A stretch of DNA of 64,000 nucleotides from Thalassospira australica (GTDB taxonomy: Bacteria > Pseudomonadota > Alphaproteobacteria > Rhodospirillales > Thalassospiraceae). Positions within the stretch are counted from its first letter, which is position 1. The number at the start of each line of letters is the position of its first letter. Below the pieces are notes generated by a model, which saw nothing but the letters and a program-made list of their open reading frames with translations, searched no databases and was not told the origin of the DNA. The translations under genes were made by a program, and so were the position numbers. The stretch covers positions 124,001 through 188,000 of the forward strand of contig NZ_JRJE01000004.1 in assembly GCF_000763295.1 (NCBI RefSeq), in the 5' to 3' direction. Shown in pieces: positions 1 through 8,321 of the stretch.

Positions 1-1
1 C

Positions 2-169
2 ATGCGCGAAACCGGTACAAACAACACCGCCCTTGCGGCAAAGATGGGCCTCGCCGAAACCGAAATTCGCCGCATGCTTGATCCGCGTCATGCGACGAAG
101 ATCGGGCGGCTGGAAGATGCGTTGGCTTTGTTGGGGCGGCGGATTTCTGTGGTGGTGGAGGCGGCTTAG
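2..169 (+). CDS. HicB-family antitoxin, C-terminal part (cut by window edge)
   Basis: The frame from base 2 reads to a TAG at 167-169 and gives 55 residues that resemble the C-terminal helix-turn-helix part of HicB-type antitoxins: a TNNTALAAKMGL helix, then RRMLDPRHATKIGRLEDAL and LGRRISVVVE. In that family this segment binds the operator DNA of its own hicAB operon and follows an N-terminal RNase H-like domain that neutralises the HicA RNase. The N-terminal domain, and any hicA, lie outside the window, so the true start is unknown and the ATG at 2 is probably internal. The call rests on the short conserved tail only. Confidence 0.6.
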   Translation: MRETGTNNTALAAKMGLAETEIRRMLDPRHATKIGRLEDALALLGRRISVVVEAA

Positions 170-192
170 GTGGGGTGATACTCTGGGAAATA

Positions 193-234
193 AATCTGTC
201 CCCTTTTTTCCCAATCTGTCCCCTTTTTTTTCCC
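193..234. repeat. Tandem direct repeat of a CTGTCCCC-T-run unit
   Basis: Two adjacent copies of AATCTGTCCCC followed by a T-run and CCC occur at 193-212 and 213-234, differing only in T-run length. They lie just downstream of the antitoxin stop codon in AT-richer DNA. No function is assigned. Similar CTGTCCCC strings are common beside mobile or toxin-antitoxin genes, which is background knowledge rather than proof here. Confidence 0.6.
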
Positions 235-272
235 AAAGAAGGGAGGGCGCACGTCTCCCAGTCGAATTTCTC

Positions 273-485
273 TCATCGAGTAACCGGAAGGTCTTTGGTA
301 GCCATTGCGACAGTTGCTGTTACGCTGGCGAAAAAGCTCAAGGCGAAGTCTCTAACAAGTTTTATCATCATATTGGCCTCCCAATTCATCGACTTTTGGT
401 CGAAAAGTGACACTGTCAAAATGGCGAAAAGGCTTATGATTATAATCCAAGGTAGGGCTACTGAAGCAATGGCGCCCCAGCACAA
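273..485 (-). CDS. Possible small membrane protein (weak)
   Basis: A 70-residue frame on the minus strand follows the DUF gene at 537-1565 by about 50 bases. It has one convincing hydrophobic stretch (SVALPWIIIISLFAILTVSLF, residues 8-28 or so) and a second, weaker one near the C-terminus. The only available start is TTG, with a stop a few codons upstream and no clear Shine-Dalgarno sequence at the right distance. It is either a real two-helix membrane peptide translated after its neighbour or a chance frame in AT-rich DNA. No family is recognised. Confidence 0.2.
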   Translation of the reverse strand: MCWGAIASVALPWIIIISLFAILTVSLFDQKSMNWEANMMIKLVRDFALSFFASVTATVAMATKDLPVTR

Positions 486-536
486 TGGCTGCCAAAAACA
501 TCCCTTCTAATCAAATTTTGATAAGTGAATACTATA

Positions 537-1565
537 TCAATAATCAAACTTCTCGTCTTCTTCATCTAAAATACTTTCAAAAACAAGATGCTTTACAATA
601 TTCTGAGAGTCCCTCACGTAATAGAACACCATCACAATCTCTTCTTTTTTCATTGCCTCGATCAGGTCTACTGTTTCGCCAGATTTTTTCCCCCCACGGA
701 CAACAAACGACATAGGCCTTTCAAATTCTTCTGAACGAAATTTTCCCCAACCGGTTTCTTTATCGAAGCGCACTATCTCTCCAGCAAGAGAACTGGGAAC
801 CATGTCCATTTCGCGCCCAGATAGCCTCTCAATAGTTCTCCCATCCATAAAGGAGAAGGGACGAATTATCTTTCCGCTAGAAAGGTACAATTTCTCTGCC
901 GAGCGAGACAATGGCTTACCAATTTCAACAAACTGCCCGCTAACCTTATCAACGAGCTTCCTCTGCGCATCTTCATCAATCTTTTGCAACTCTCGCTGAT
1001 ATGGCTCTATCGCTTCTTCTCTAATTTGTGCTGCCTCGATAGCATCTTTTCGATTTTCCAAATCCTGTCGGGTAGCGTCACCAATACCTGCAGTCTCAAG
1101 CGCGGACTTAACGATAGACAATGCTTGTTCCGTAGTTAAAGCCATCAAACGCATCCGCTCAGTTTCCTGTTCAGATTGCTTTGTCCGTTCTTGTTCTTGC
1201 AGTGTAGCTTGCTCAGCTAATTGCACACTGTCAGCCAACAAATTCTTTTTAGGAAGAACAGCGTCAAAAGCCCATGCGACCATAACATCTATGGGCACTT
1301 TTAAAAAAGCGTCAGCGAGATGTGGCAGTACGGGCCCAATAATTTCCAGCCCCCAACTTCCTGCTACAGGTGCAGGAATTCGATAATCAGCATTGATTCG
1401 CGAAGTAATTTTCTTAGGAACACGACCATTACGGCGAAATGTCTCCAAAGTGGAGATTAATCGCGAGGCTCCATACATAAACCGAGAGGCTTCATAAAAG
1501 TTGAGCTGATGATTTGCTGCAGAAGCCCCATCAAAGTTAAAGCTCAGAACTACTTCGTCTGTCAC
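537..1565 (-). CDS. Conserved protein of unknown function
   Basis: Not assigned to a known function. The open frame begins with TTG at 1628, but a GTG at 1565 preceded by GGTGGGG at 5-6 bases is a better start and removes a 21-residue spurious leader; the protein is then about 342 residues. The N-terminal third (VVLSFNFDGASAANHQLNFYE, then FMYGASRLISTLE) looks like a compact conserved domain. The middle, about 120-220, is a Glu/Gln/Arg-rich helix likely to form a coiled coil. The C-terminal part (GEIVRFDKETGWGKFRSEE, then FVVRGG) looks like a small beta-barrel. I recall similar two-domain proteins scattered in proteobacterial accessory regions. Base composition is AT-richer than the core genes to the right, and the gene sits beside a tRNA, so transfer is likely. 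Confidence 0.6.
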   Translation of the reverse strand: MTDEVVLSFNFDGASAANHQLNFYEASRFMYGASRLISTLETFRRNGRVPKKITSRINADYRIPAPVAGSWGLEIIGPVLPHLADAFLKVPIDVMVAWAFDAVLPKKNLLADSVQLAEQATLQEQERTKQSEQETERMRLMALTTEQALSIVKSALETAGIGDATRQDLENRKDAIEAAQIREEAIEPYQRELQKIDEDAQRKLVDKVSGQFVEIGKPLSRSAEKLYLSSGKIIRPFSFMDGRTIERLSGREMDMVPSSLAGEIVRFDKETGWGKFRSEEFERPMSFVVRGGKKSGETVDLIEAMKKEEIVMVFYYVRDSQNIVKHLVFESILDEEDEKFDY

Positions 1566-1806
1566 AAAGACCCCACCATCTGTGTATACAACCAACAGAA
1601 CGATGGCGAACAAATCACTCAAATACAACTAAAAAAAGAATAACCTCGAACCTATAATGCAAACTATTCTTCACCCTTGAACAGTTATGCGCCTCGTTTG
1701 TAGCAAGCAAATGTTTATATGTCAGGGGAAGAGCCCCCCGTAAGGTTCATAATTGCCTCCCTCAAGTAGCGCTTTCAACCAATGCAAATGAGGGATTTGT
1801 AAAAAT

Positions 1807-1826
1807 CAGCCTTTGGGCTGTTTTTT
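1807..1826. terminator. Bidirectional hairpin terminator
   Basis: CAGCC and GGCTG form a five-pair stem with a four-base loop. It is followed by six T on the plus strand and preceded by five A, which gives a T-run on the minus strand. It lies between the DUF gene and the tRNA and could end transcripts from either side. Confidence 0.5.
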
Positions 1827-1910
1827 ATCCTTGGGCTTTGCCCTGCGGACCATCGCCCGATGGGCGACGTCTCTCGAAAGCTGCGTGCCTCGCTTTCTCG
1901 CGAACCAGTG

Positions 1911-1928
1911 TTTTTTTTTTGGGGGGGG
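1911..1928. repeat. T10-G8 homopolymer tract
   Basis: Ten T (1911-1920) are followed directly by eight G (1921-1928), in non-coding DNA between the accessory region and the tRNA. Such tracts are slippage-prone and also a common place for sequencing error. No gene is in register with it. Confidence 0.8.
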
Positions 1929-1947
1929 CAAGCCCTCGCTGAGGTTG

Positions 1948-1994
1948 CCAATTAAAAACCCCGCCAGGCTTTGCCTGACGGGGTTTTTAATTGG
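1948..1994 (-). terminator. Rho-independent terminator of the tRNA-Met gene
   Basis: A 22-base inverted repeat with one mismatch and a three-base loop (1948-1969 with 1973-1994). Its core is a GC-rich stem (CCCCG...CGGGG) flanked by A5/T5, so the minus-strand transcript ends in a T-run. It begins inside the encoded CCA end of the tRNA, so the tRNA 3' end takes part in the extended palindrome. Confidence 0.85.
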
Positions 1995-2068
1995 TAGCCG
2001 AGGAGGGACTTGAACCCCCGACACGCGGATTATGATTCCGCTGCTCTAACCAGCTGAGCTACTCGGCC
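1992..2068 (-). tRNA. tRNA-Met (CAT), elongator
   Basis: On the minus strand a 77-base cloverleaf runs from GGCCGAGTAGCTCAG to CTCGGCTACCA. The acceptor stem pairs over seven bases with one G-T. The anticodon stem GCGGA/TCCGC holds the loop ATCATAA, anticodon CAT. The T-arm has GTTCAAG between GGGGG and CCCTC. CCA is encoded. The AGCGGAATCATAATCCGC anticodon arm is typical of alphaproteobacterial elongator tRNA-Met and lacks the three G-C pairs of the initiator. A tRNA-Ile with lysidine-modified CAT is the alternative but is less like this sequence. Confidence 0.92.
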
Positions 2069-2253
2069 ACAGGATATATTTTGTGGTGTTCCGCGACGTT
2101 TGGAACGAGGCGGTTTTTAAGTCAGGGAGCCGTCCCCGTCAAGCGCCTTTTTGCCGATTTTGGCAAAAAACCTTGTGTCAAAACCAGTGGGCGAGGAACA
2201 AGCGCCCTCGCCCACCGTATTCGTTGATAAGCCAAGCCTGTCTGGGGCGTTGC

Positions 2254-3399
2254 CTATGCGGCACTGGCCGCGTTGCCAATCATCTCCTCACGGGTGATCC
2301 AGCCGCCCCCAAGGACACGTTCACCCTGATAGAAGACCCCCGCCTGCCCCGGCGCAATGCCGAACTGGGCATCATGCAGCTCAACGCGGGCTTCACCCGT
2401 GGCTTCAGGGAAGACGGTGGCTGTGGTCGGCTGCATCGCCGAGCGCAGTTTGACTTCGACCTCAACCCCGTTTTCATCAATCTTGTCGCCTTCAAGCCAG
2501 TTGAGGTCTTTGACATAAACCAGCTTCTTGGCAAGGGCGGCCTTGGGGCCAACCACGACCTGACGTTTTTCCGGCGAGAGTTTGACGACATAAAGCGGTT
2601 CTGCCGTCCCGCCGATGTTAAGTCCACGGCGCTGCCCAACCGTGTAGTGGATAAGCCCACGATGATCGCCAAGGACATTGCCATCAAGATCAACGATCTC
2701 GCCGGGTTCACCGGCCTCTGGACGGAGTTTTTCGACCAGACGGGCATATTTGCCATCCGGGACAAAGCAGATGTCCTGGCTGTCAGGCTTGTCAGCGACC
2801 TCAAGACCATATTTGGCGGCCAGCGCACGGGTTTCGGCCTTGCTCATCAAATGCCCCAGCGGGAAGCGCAGGAAGTCGAGCTGTTCCTGTGTCGTGGTGA
2901 ACAGGAAATAGCTTTGATCGCGGTTGGGATCGGCTGCGCGGTGCAGTTCAGCCCGACCGTTCGCACCCAGTTTACGCTGCACGTAATGGCCGGTCGCCAT
3001 GCAATCCGCACCCAGGTCATGGGACGTTTCAAGCAGATCGCGGAATTTAACGGTCTGATTGCATTTTACGCACGGGATCGGGGTTTCGCCGCGCATGTAG
3101 CTGTCAGCAAAATCATCGATCACTTCTTCGCGGAAGCGTGATTCGTAATCAAGCACGTAATAGGGAATGTCGATATCCTCGGCCACCTTGCGCGCATCAT
3201 AGATGTCACGCCCGGCACAACAGGATTTCGCGCGGGTGGGCGCATTGGCACCCATATCATAAAGCTGCAGCGTAATGCCGACCACGTCATAGCCTTCTGA
3301 TTTCAGAAGGGCTGCAACGGCGGAGCTATCCACCCCACCCGACATGGCGACAACCACGCGGGTATCTTCGGGGGCTTTATCAAAGCCAAGAGAGTTCAT
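2254..3399 (-). CDS. mnmA: tRNA-specific 2-thiouridylase MnmA
   Basis: MnmA adenylates U34 of tRNA-Lys, -Glu and -Gln and inserts sulfur to give 2-thiouridine, using persulfide sulfur that starts at IscS and is relayed by carriers. About 381 residues, normal for the family. The N-terminal PP-loop ATP site is AMSGGVDSS (residues 18-26). The two catalytic cysteines are visible in the [10 protein letters not shown] and SQDICFV motifs, and [10 protein letters not shown] is conserved. The ATG at 3399 with GGTGAGA upstream is preferred over an upstream GTG at 3429. Its sulfur source, IscS, is encoded 5 kb away in the same orientation but behind an intervening terminator, so it is not co-transcribed with the isc operon. 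A weak hairpin follows at about 2152-2172. Confidence 0.96.
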   Translation of the reverse strand: MNSLGFDKAPEDTRVVVAMSGGVDSSAVAALLKSEGYDVVGITLQLYDMGANAPTRAKSCCAGRDIYDARKVAEDIDIPYYVLDYESRFREEVIDDFADSYMRGETPIPCVKCNQTVKFRDLLETSHDLGADCMATGHYVQRKLGANGRAELHRAADPNRDQSYFLFTTTQEQLDFLRFPLGHLMSKAETRALAAKYGLEVADKPDSQDICFVPDGKYARLVEKLRPEAGEPGEIVDLDGNVLGDHRGLIHYTVGQRRGLNIGGTAEPLYVVKLSPEKRQVVVGPKAALAKKLVYVKDLNWLEGDKIDENGVEVEVKLRSAMQPTTATVFPEATGEARVELHDAQFGIAPGQAGVFYQGERVLGGGWITREEMIGNAASAA

Positions 3400-3465
3400 G
3401 TTTCTCACCCATCCGTGGGTCAAGGCCACGGCGACAAGAGGTTAATATCAAAAGTACCAACGGCA

Positions 3466-3532
3466 CGATGAATTCCCGCCTGCGCGGGAATGACAGCGCA
3501 TTTTATTCGTCATGCCCGCGAAGGCCGACATC
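3466..3532. repeat. REP-like palindromic element, copy 1
   Basis: CGATG, then a hairpin TTCCCGCCTGCGCGGGAA, TGAC, a spacer of about 17 bases, GTCATGCC, and a second GC-rich half ending in CATCC. The same arrangement, in the same orientation, is found at 4401-4469 on the other side of tenA. This type of extragenic palindrome is usually present in many copies per genome. Confidence 0.7.
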
Positions 3533-3602
3533 CACGAACTGTACGGAATGACGTTTTCATCAAACAACAAACCGCAATCGCAGTCATATAGGGCATATCG
3601 CC

Positions 3603-4301
3603 CTATTTTGCCAGATCAAGTCCCATCTGCCAAAAATCGGCTTCAAGGCGGCTTGCCATGGTAAAGGTATCGACAAGGCCTTCGAGGCGACGATGACCAC
3701 CGCGCGTGGCGCAGGTATGTTCAAGCAACTCGATCTCGGCCTTTGCCACGTCCTGAAATTCATCAGAAGCATACATTTCAATCCATGCCCGATATGGATT
3801 GCCTTCAAGCACAGTATCAGAACTTGCCATCAGGCGGTTTGCGATTTCGGCATAGCCAACCATACAGGGCATCAGGGCAACCTGAAGATCAACCACATCG
3901 CCCTGATGGCCGCGATCGAGCACATAACGGGTATAGGTGATGCAGGCGCGTGCTTCGGGCTCCTTGATGATATCAGCTTCGGACAGGCCCCAGCCTTCGC
4001 AGAATTCCAGATGCAGCTTCATTTCCATATCAAGGATGGCATGAACCGTGCCGGAAAATGCGCGCATGGCATAGAGGTCTTCGGCCTTATACACCGCCAG
4101 CGCATAGGCGCGCGAAAACTGGATCAGGAACAGATAGTCCTGAATAAGGTAATGCTTAAAAGCCGCTTCTGGCAGGGTGCCATTGCCCAGTTGCTTCACG
4201 AAATCATGGCAGACATAGCTTTGCCATGCTTCGGGCGCGCATGTGCGCAGTTTGCCAAACAGGCTGTCGACCGGAATGATGTCGGTGAAGGTGGTGGTCA
4301 T
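3603..4301 (-). CDS. tenA: Thiaminase II / aminopyrimidine aminohydrolase (TenA family)
   Basis: TenA-family proteins hydrolyse amino-HMP (or thiamin) to hydroxymethylpyrimidine, salvaging degraded thiamin in the cytoplasm. The 232-residue protein is all-helical, as expected. It has the family block VALMPCMVGYAEI, which carries the active-site cysteine, and the early FVKQLGNGTLPEAAFKHYL motif. A longer frame reaches 4382, but the ATG at 4301 is preceded by AGGA at a good distance and matches the usual N-terminus. It lies alone between the isc operon terminator and mnmA, flanked on both sides by REP-like elements. I looked upstream for a TPP riboswitch and found none. Confidence 0.9.
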   Translation of the reverse strand: MTTTFTDIIPVDSLFGKLRTCAPEAWQSYVCHDFVKQLGNGTLPEAAFKHYLIQDYLFLIQFSRAYALAVYKAEDLYAMRAFSGTVHAILDMEMKLHLEFCEGWGLSEADIIKEPEARACITYTRYVLDRGHQGDVVDLQVALMPCMVGYAEIANRLMASSDTVLEGNPYRAWIEMYASDEFQDVAKAEIELLEHTCATRGGHRRLEGLVDTFTMASRLEADFWQMGLDLAK

Positions 4302-4335
4302 GGTATCCTGCCCTGCACTTTTGGTTGCGGATATG

Positions 4336-4370
4336 AAAAGGCCAGCCTGCGGAGGATTTCCGGGCTGGCC
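4336..4370 (-). terminator. Terminator of the isc operon
   Basis: On the minus strand an eight-pair perfect stem GGCCAGCC/GGCTGGCC is followed by TTTT. It lies 114 bases past the iscX stop codon and just before tenA, so it probably closes the cysE-to-iscX transcript and separates tenA from it. Confidence 0.75.
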
Positions 4371-4400
4371 CACTAATATCAAGTCACAGGATCGGTGCGG

Positions 4401-4469
4401 CGATGGACCCCCGCCTTCGCGGGAGTGACGTTAAACAAGGTCGTCATGCCTACGCAGGCCGGCATCCAT
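4401..4469. repeat. REP-like palindromic element, copy 2
   Basis: CGATG, a CCCGCCTTCGCGGG hairpin, TGAC, a spacer, GTCATGCC and a closing half ending in CATCC. It is directly repeated relative to 3466-3532 with scattered differences. The two copies bracket tenA. Confidence 0.7.
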
Positions 4470-4483
4470 TTCAGCTGCATCGA

Positions 4484-4681
4484 TCAGTCTTCGCGTTCGT
4501 CGATCCAGGCCATCTGAATGGCTTCGAGAATCTTTTCATTGGATTTCTCGGGATCGTCTTCGAAACCTTCAAGCTCAGTGACCCATTTGTGCAGGTCGGT
4601 AAAGCGAAGGTTGAGGTTATCCTTGTCCGGATGGGCGTCCTCAAGCTCAATCGCGATGTCCTGAATGTCTGTCCAACGCAT
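4484..4681 (-). CDS. iscX: Fe-S assembly protein IscX
   Basis: A 65-residue acidic protein of the IscX (YfhJ) family. It binds IscS and iron and tunes cluster assembly, acting as a possible iron donor or regulator of desulfurase activity. Conserved features include the MRWTDIQDIAIELEDAHPD start, LRFTDLHKWV, and the C-terminal EAIQMAWIDERED tail. Length is normal. It is the last gene of the isc operon, 56 bases after fdx and before the terminator at 4336-4370. Confidence 0.95.
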   Translation of the reverse strand: MRWTDIQDIAIELEDAHPDKDNLNLRFTDLHKWVTELEGFEDDPEKSNEKILEAIQMAWIDERED

Positions 4682-4737
4682 TGTCGTCTCCTTTGGGCCG
4701 GGACGGGATTTTCCGTCCGGTCAACAGAAGGTGAAAC

Positions 4738-5073
4738 TTACTTGTCGACCATCATGTTGCGGGTCGCAGACGGCAGGGTCACCCGCAGGCCGTCAAGCTC
4801 GTCGCTCATGATGATCTGGCAACCAAGACGCGACGTCTCGGTCAGGCCGAAAGCAAGATCAAGCATGTCTTCTTCATCTTCGGACGGTTCGTCAAGTTTA
4901 TCGAACCACTCTTCATCCAGAACCACGTGGCAGGTCGAGCAAGCCAGCGAACCTTCGCACGCACCTTCAAGGTCGATGCCATTCTTATGGGCAGCTTCCA
5001 GAACAGACAGCCCATCGGCAACGTCGAATTCCTTTTCAGTGCCATCCGGCTCAACAAAAACGATCTTAGGCAT
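4738..5073 (-). CDS. fdx: ISC-type [2Fe-2S] ferredoxin
   Basis: This electron carrier reduces persulfide sulfur (or couples clusters) during assembly on IscU. The 111-residue adrenodoxin-like protein has the cluster ligands Cys39, Cys45, Cys48 and Cys85 ([10 protein letters not shown] and RLGC). The acidic run around 60-70 ([12 protein letters not shown]) is the typical partner-binding face. It lies between hscA and iscX in the usual isc order. A 143-base gap separates it from hscA. I see no terminator-like T-run in that gap, so it is probably on the same transcript. Confidence 0.96.
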   Translation of the reverse strand: MPKIVFVEPDGTEKEFDVADGLSVLEAAHKNGIDLEGACEGSLACSTCHVVLDEEWFDKLDEPSEDEEDMLDLAFGLTETSRLGCQIIMSDELDGLRVTLPSATRNMMVDK

Positions 5074-5216
5074 CTGTGCCTTTCTCCTCGGTAATACTTT
5101 TCGTTCGATCTCTGTTTATGCGCTGCTTGATACAGCGCACTTGTCCGGCCCTGACCTTGGCGGTTGTTCGGGACAATCGCCGCAGATGGCCGTTTTGTCA
5201 ATTCCACCGGTGTCGA

Positions 5217-7115
5217 TTAATTCACTTCATCGACATTTTGCCCGGCAAGAGCCTGGCGTATCCGGCTATCCATACGCGCTTCGGCAAACGGTCGGGACGC
5301 ATTTTCAAGCGCCTCGGCCGCGTCATTGATCGCATCACGGTCTTCGCCTGCCATTGCTGTTTCCAGCGTGGCAATGGCGTTGGTGATGGATGTGTCATCC
5401 TCAGCCGTCAGCAAATCCCGATCCGCATCCATTGCGGCCTGCACCGCCAGAATATTGCGCCGCGCCTCGACCCGTGCTTCGGTCAGCAGGCGCAATTCCA
5501 TATCGTCACGCGCATTGACCATACTGTCGCGCAGCATGTTGGCCATGTCCGATTCATTGATGCCATAGGTCGGCTTGACGGCTACTTCCTGTTCGGTGCC
5601 GGTGGTTTCTTCGCGTGCGGAGACAGTCAAAAGACCATCTGCATCGACGTTGAACTGTACGCGAATGCGTGCCGCACCTGCGGCCATCGACGGAATTCCT
5701 GTCAGAACAAAGCGCGCAAGCGATCTGCACTGATCGACCATTTCGCGTTCGCCCTGCACCACATGGATCATCATGGCCGACTGACCATCCTGATAGGTGG
5801 TGAATTCCTGTGCCTTGGAAACCGGGATCGGCGTATTGCGGTCGATGACCTTTTCAACAATCCCGCCCATGGTCTCAAGACCAAGCGACAGCGGCGTCAC
5901 ATCCAGTAGCAGGTTATCCGAGCCACCTGTCAACGCCTCTGCCTGAAGGGCTGCCCCAAGGGCAACAACTTCGTCCGGGTCGATGTCAGAAAGCGGTTCC
6001 TGTTCAAACAAATCGGCCACCGCCTTGCGCACGGCTGGCACACGGGTTGATCCGCCTACCAGCACCACGCCCTTGACGTCTTCGGGCAGAACATCGGCAT
6101 CATCAAGCACCTGTTCGGTGATGGCGGTCGTGCGCGAAACCAGTTTGGCAATCATCGCGTCAAAGGCATCACGGGTAACCGTGTGTTTGGTTTCTGCACC
6201 GTTCAGTTCAACCGTTACTTCGACACTGTCCTGATCGGTCAGGCTTTCCTTGACGGTCCGGGCGGCCTTGAGAATGCGTTTGGCATCCGACGCATCGAGT
6301 GCATCTGTCGCCCCGCCGTCCTTGCGTTCCGCCAGAAGATGTTCGGCAATGGCATGATCAAAATCATCCCCGCCAAGGGCAGCATCACCGCCGGTTGCCT
6401 TCACCTGGAAGACACCCTTTTGCATCTTGAGCAACGAGATATCAAACGTCCCGCCGCCAAGGTCATAAACGGCGTAAAGCCCCTCTGCCCCGTTATCGAG
6501 GCCATAGGCAAGGGCGGCGGCTGTCGGTTCATTGACCAGACGGAGCACCTCGATCCCGGCCAACTTGGCAGCATCCTTGGTCGCGGTACGGGCGCCATCG
6601 TCGAAATAGGCCGGCACCGTAATCACGGCCTTTTCAACCGGTTTATCAAGGCTTTCTTCAGCACGCGCACGCAGGGCACGCAGGATATCGGCCGATACTT
6701 CGACCGGGGTCAAAACACGATCGCCGACATTAAGGCGCACCATCATCGGTTCGCCGTTTTCCGTTTCGGATTTTTCCGGAACTTCAACGTGATACGGCAG
6801 CGTGCCTGCGACCGATTTGACGTCCTCAAGGCCGCGGCCCATCAGCCGTTTGACCGATGACACCACACGGCTGGCATCGGTATTGATGTGATCGCGCGCC
6901 GCTTCGCCAACCACAGGGGTATCGCCCCCATAATAAACGACAGACGGCACAATCGCGTTGCCACCGGATTTATCACGCAGGACTTCAGGCGTTTCGTCGT
7001 TTGAGATCGCAACGACCGAGTTGGTGGTCCCAAGGTCGATCCCGACCGCAATCTGACGCTCGTCCTCGTGGGGAAGTGGCGTTTCGCCCGGTTCGTGGAT
7101 TTTCAGCAGAGCCAT
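5217..7115 (-). CDS. hscA: Hsp70-type chaperone HscA for Fe-S cluster transfer
   Basis: HscA is the dedicated Hsp70 that, with HscB, binds the LPPVK loop of IscU and drives ATP-dependent release of the cluster to apo-proteins. 632 residues. The ATPase domain begins with [15 protein letters not shown] and contains [14 protein letters not shown] and [14 protein letters not shown]. The substrate domain starts with [14 protein letters not shown], and the C-terminal lid is short, as in HscA and unlike DnaK with its acidic tail. It follows hscB by 53 bases. DnaK is excluded by operon context and the shortened tail. Confidence 0.96.
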   Translation of the reverse strand: MALLKIHEPGETPLPHEDERQIAVGIDLGTTNSVVAISNDETPEVLRDKSGGNAIVPSVVYYGGDTPVVGEAARDHINTDASRVVSSVKRLMGRGLEDVKSVAGTLPYHVEVPEKSETENGEPMMVRLNVGDRVLTPVEVSADILRALRARAEESLDKPVEKAVITVPAYFDDGARTATKDAAKLAGIEVLRLVNEPTAAALAYGLDNGAEGLYAVYDLGGGTFDISLLKMQKGVFQVKATGGDAALGGDDFDHAIAEHLLAERKDGGATDALDASDAKRILKAARTVKESLTDQDSVEVTVELNGAETKHTVTRDAFDAMIAKLVSRTTAITEQVLDDADVLPEDVKGVVLVGGSTRVPAVRKAVADLFEQEPLSDIDPDEVVALGAALQAEALTGGSDNLLLDVTPLSLGLETMGGIVEKVIDRNTPIPVSKAQEFTTYQDGQSAMMIHVVQGEREMVDQCRSLARFVLTGIPSMAAGAARIRVQFNVDADGLLTVSAREETTGTEQEVAVKPTYGINESDMANMLRDSMVNARDDMELRLLTEARVEARRNILAVQAAMDADRDLLTAEDDTSITNAIATLETAMAGEDRDAINDAAEALENASRPFAEARMDSRIRQALAGQNVDEVN

Positions 7116-7168
7116 TATTCAGTCCAGTTTTCTTGGGCCAGTTTCTTGAACAAGTTTCCTGGCGATGA

Positions 7169-7798
7169 TCAGGCAGCGGCAAGGCGCGATTTCTTCGCGC
7201 GCGCTTCCTCGGTCATTTTCACGAGATACCTCAGACGGGTGGCGAGCTTTTTCGCCGCGTCAAAGGATTGGGAGTCAAGCGCATCACCAAGATCCTTTTC
7301 ACAGGCACGCGCCTGCTTGCGGGTATCCTTGATCATGGCATCAATGGTGGTTTTGTCTTGGGCATCATCAAGAGCCTCGCGCATTTCCATTGCTTCCATC
7401 AGAAGGGCCGGGTCATTGACCGTGTGGCCTTCGCCACCTTCGGGTTCATGACCAGCCTGACGCAACATGTAATGGGCACGTGCCACCGGATTTTTCAGCG
7501 TCTCGAATGCATCATTCAGACTGGCTGCCTGTTGCGATGACAGGGCCTGCTCGCGGCCTGATTTGGCGGCAAACCGATCCGGGTGCAGCATTTGTTGCTG
7601 TTTGAGATAGGTTGCTTCCATCGCATCAACATCCACGGCAAAGGATTTTTCAAGTCCAAAGCGGGTGAAATGATCAAGCTGGCCCGGGGCCTGAATGGCG
7701 TTGCAGGTTTCGCAGAACAATGCGCTGGCTGCAACCGGACCCTTGCAGGACCAGCAAACCTTGTGCGCCGGGTGTTCGGTATTGCTCACGCTATGCAC
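7169..7798 (-). CDS. hscB: J-domain co-chaperone HscB with N-terminal zinc ribbon
   Basis: HscB delivers IscU to HscA and stimulates its ATPase. 209 residues, longer than the E. coli protein (171) because of an N-terminal CxxC...CxxC ribbon (Cys15, Cys18, Cys29, Cys32) of the kind known in human HSC20 and some alphaproteobacteria. The J domain carries HPD at 72-74, followed by the three-helix C-terminal domain that binds IscU. The start is GTG at 7798 or GTG at 7789; GGAAG lies about seven bases before the second. A 137-base gap from iscA contains a hairpin around 7873-7900 that may be a processing or attenuation site. Confidence 0.94.
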   Translation of the reverse strand: MHSVSNTEHPAHKVCWSCKGPVAASALFCETCNAIQAPGQLDHFTRFGLEKSFAVDVDAMEATYLKQQQMLHPDRFAAKSGREQALSSQQAASLNDAFETLKNPVARAHYMLRQAGHEPEGGEGHTVNDPALLMEAMEMREALDDAQDKTTIDAMIKDTRKQARACEKDLGDALDSQSFDAAKKLATRLRYLVKMTEEARAKKSRLAAA

Positions 7799-7935
7799 TT
7801 CCGAGGATTAAAAACAAAAAACAAATCTGGTCAAAAGCGGTCTGCATCAAACATCAGACCACCCTTTTCAGGCGATGGCCCCGGCGATTACGCCAGGGCC
7901 ATTACCGGTCAGAAAGCAGGGAAAGCCCGGCCTGA

Positions 7936-8277
7936 TCAGACGTGGAAGGATTCCCCACAACCACAACGACCTTTTTCGTTGGGATTGCGGAAGACGAAAC
8001 CTTCTTCCATCTTGTTGACCTCGTAATCCATCTCCGTGCCAAGCACGAACATGATTGCTTTTGGGTCGATCAGGAGTTTCACGCCGTCTTCCAGCTCGAC
8101 TACCTCTTCGAAGCCACTGGCATCGTCAGCATATTCAAGCGTGTAAGACAGGCCCGAACACCCTTTGCTGCGCACACCAAGCCGGATGCCTTCAGACGGT
8201 TTCCCGCGGCTATCAAGCAGCGCCTTGATATGATCAAGTGCGACAGGTGTAACAGAAATCGGTGACGGCAAAGCCAT
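7936..8277 (-). CDS. iscA: A-type Fe-S carrier IscA
   Basis: A-type carriers accept clusters from IscU or bind iron, and pass [4Fe-4S] clusters to target enzymes. 113 residues with the three invariant cysteines Cys40 (KGCSG), Cys105 and Cys107 (CGCGESF). It lies between iscU and hscB, 44 bases downstream of iscU. ErpA has the same motif, but the position inside the isc operon favours IscA. Confidence 0.94.
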   Translation of the reverse strand: MALPSPISVTPVALDHIKALLDSRGKPSEGIRLGVRSKGCSGLSYTLEYADDASGFEEVVELEDGVKLLIDPKAIMFVLGTEMDYEVNKMEEGFVFRNPNEKGRCGCGESFHV

Positions 8278-8321
8278 GGTATTCTCCCTAAATCCCGAAA
8301 ACGAGACGGTTGGGACGCTGC

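Noticed and set aside
1806..2024. 72-residue minus-strand frame beginning MSGVQVPPRLP
   Set aside because: It is a translation of the tRNA-Met 3' half and its terminator, a well-known type of false gene.
4302..4480. Possible TPP riboswitch upstream of tenA (and similarly upstream of thiSG, 46907-47107)
   Set aside because: The conserved CUGAGA and later pyrophosphate-binding motifs are absent; the hairpin before tenA is better read as the isc operon terminator.
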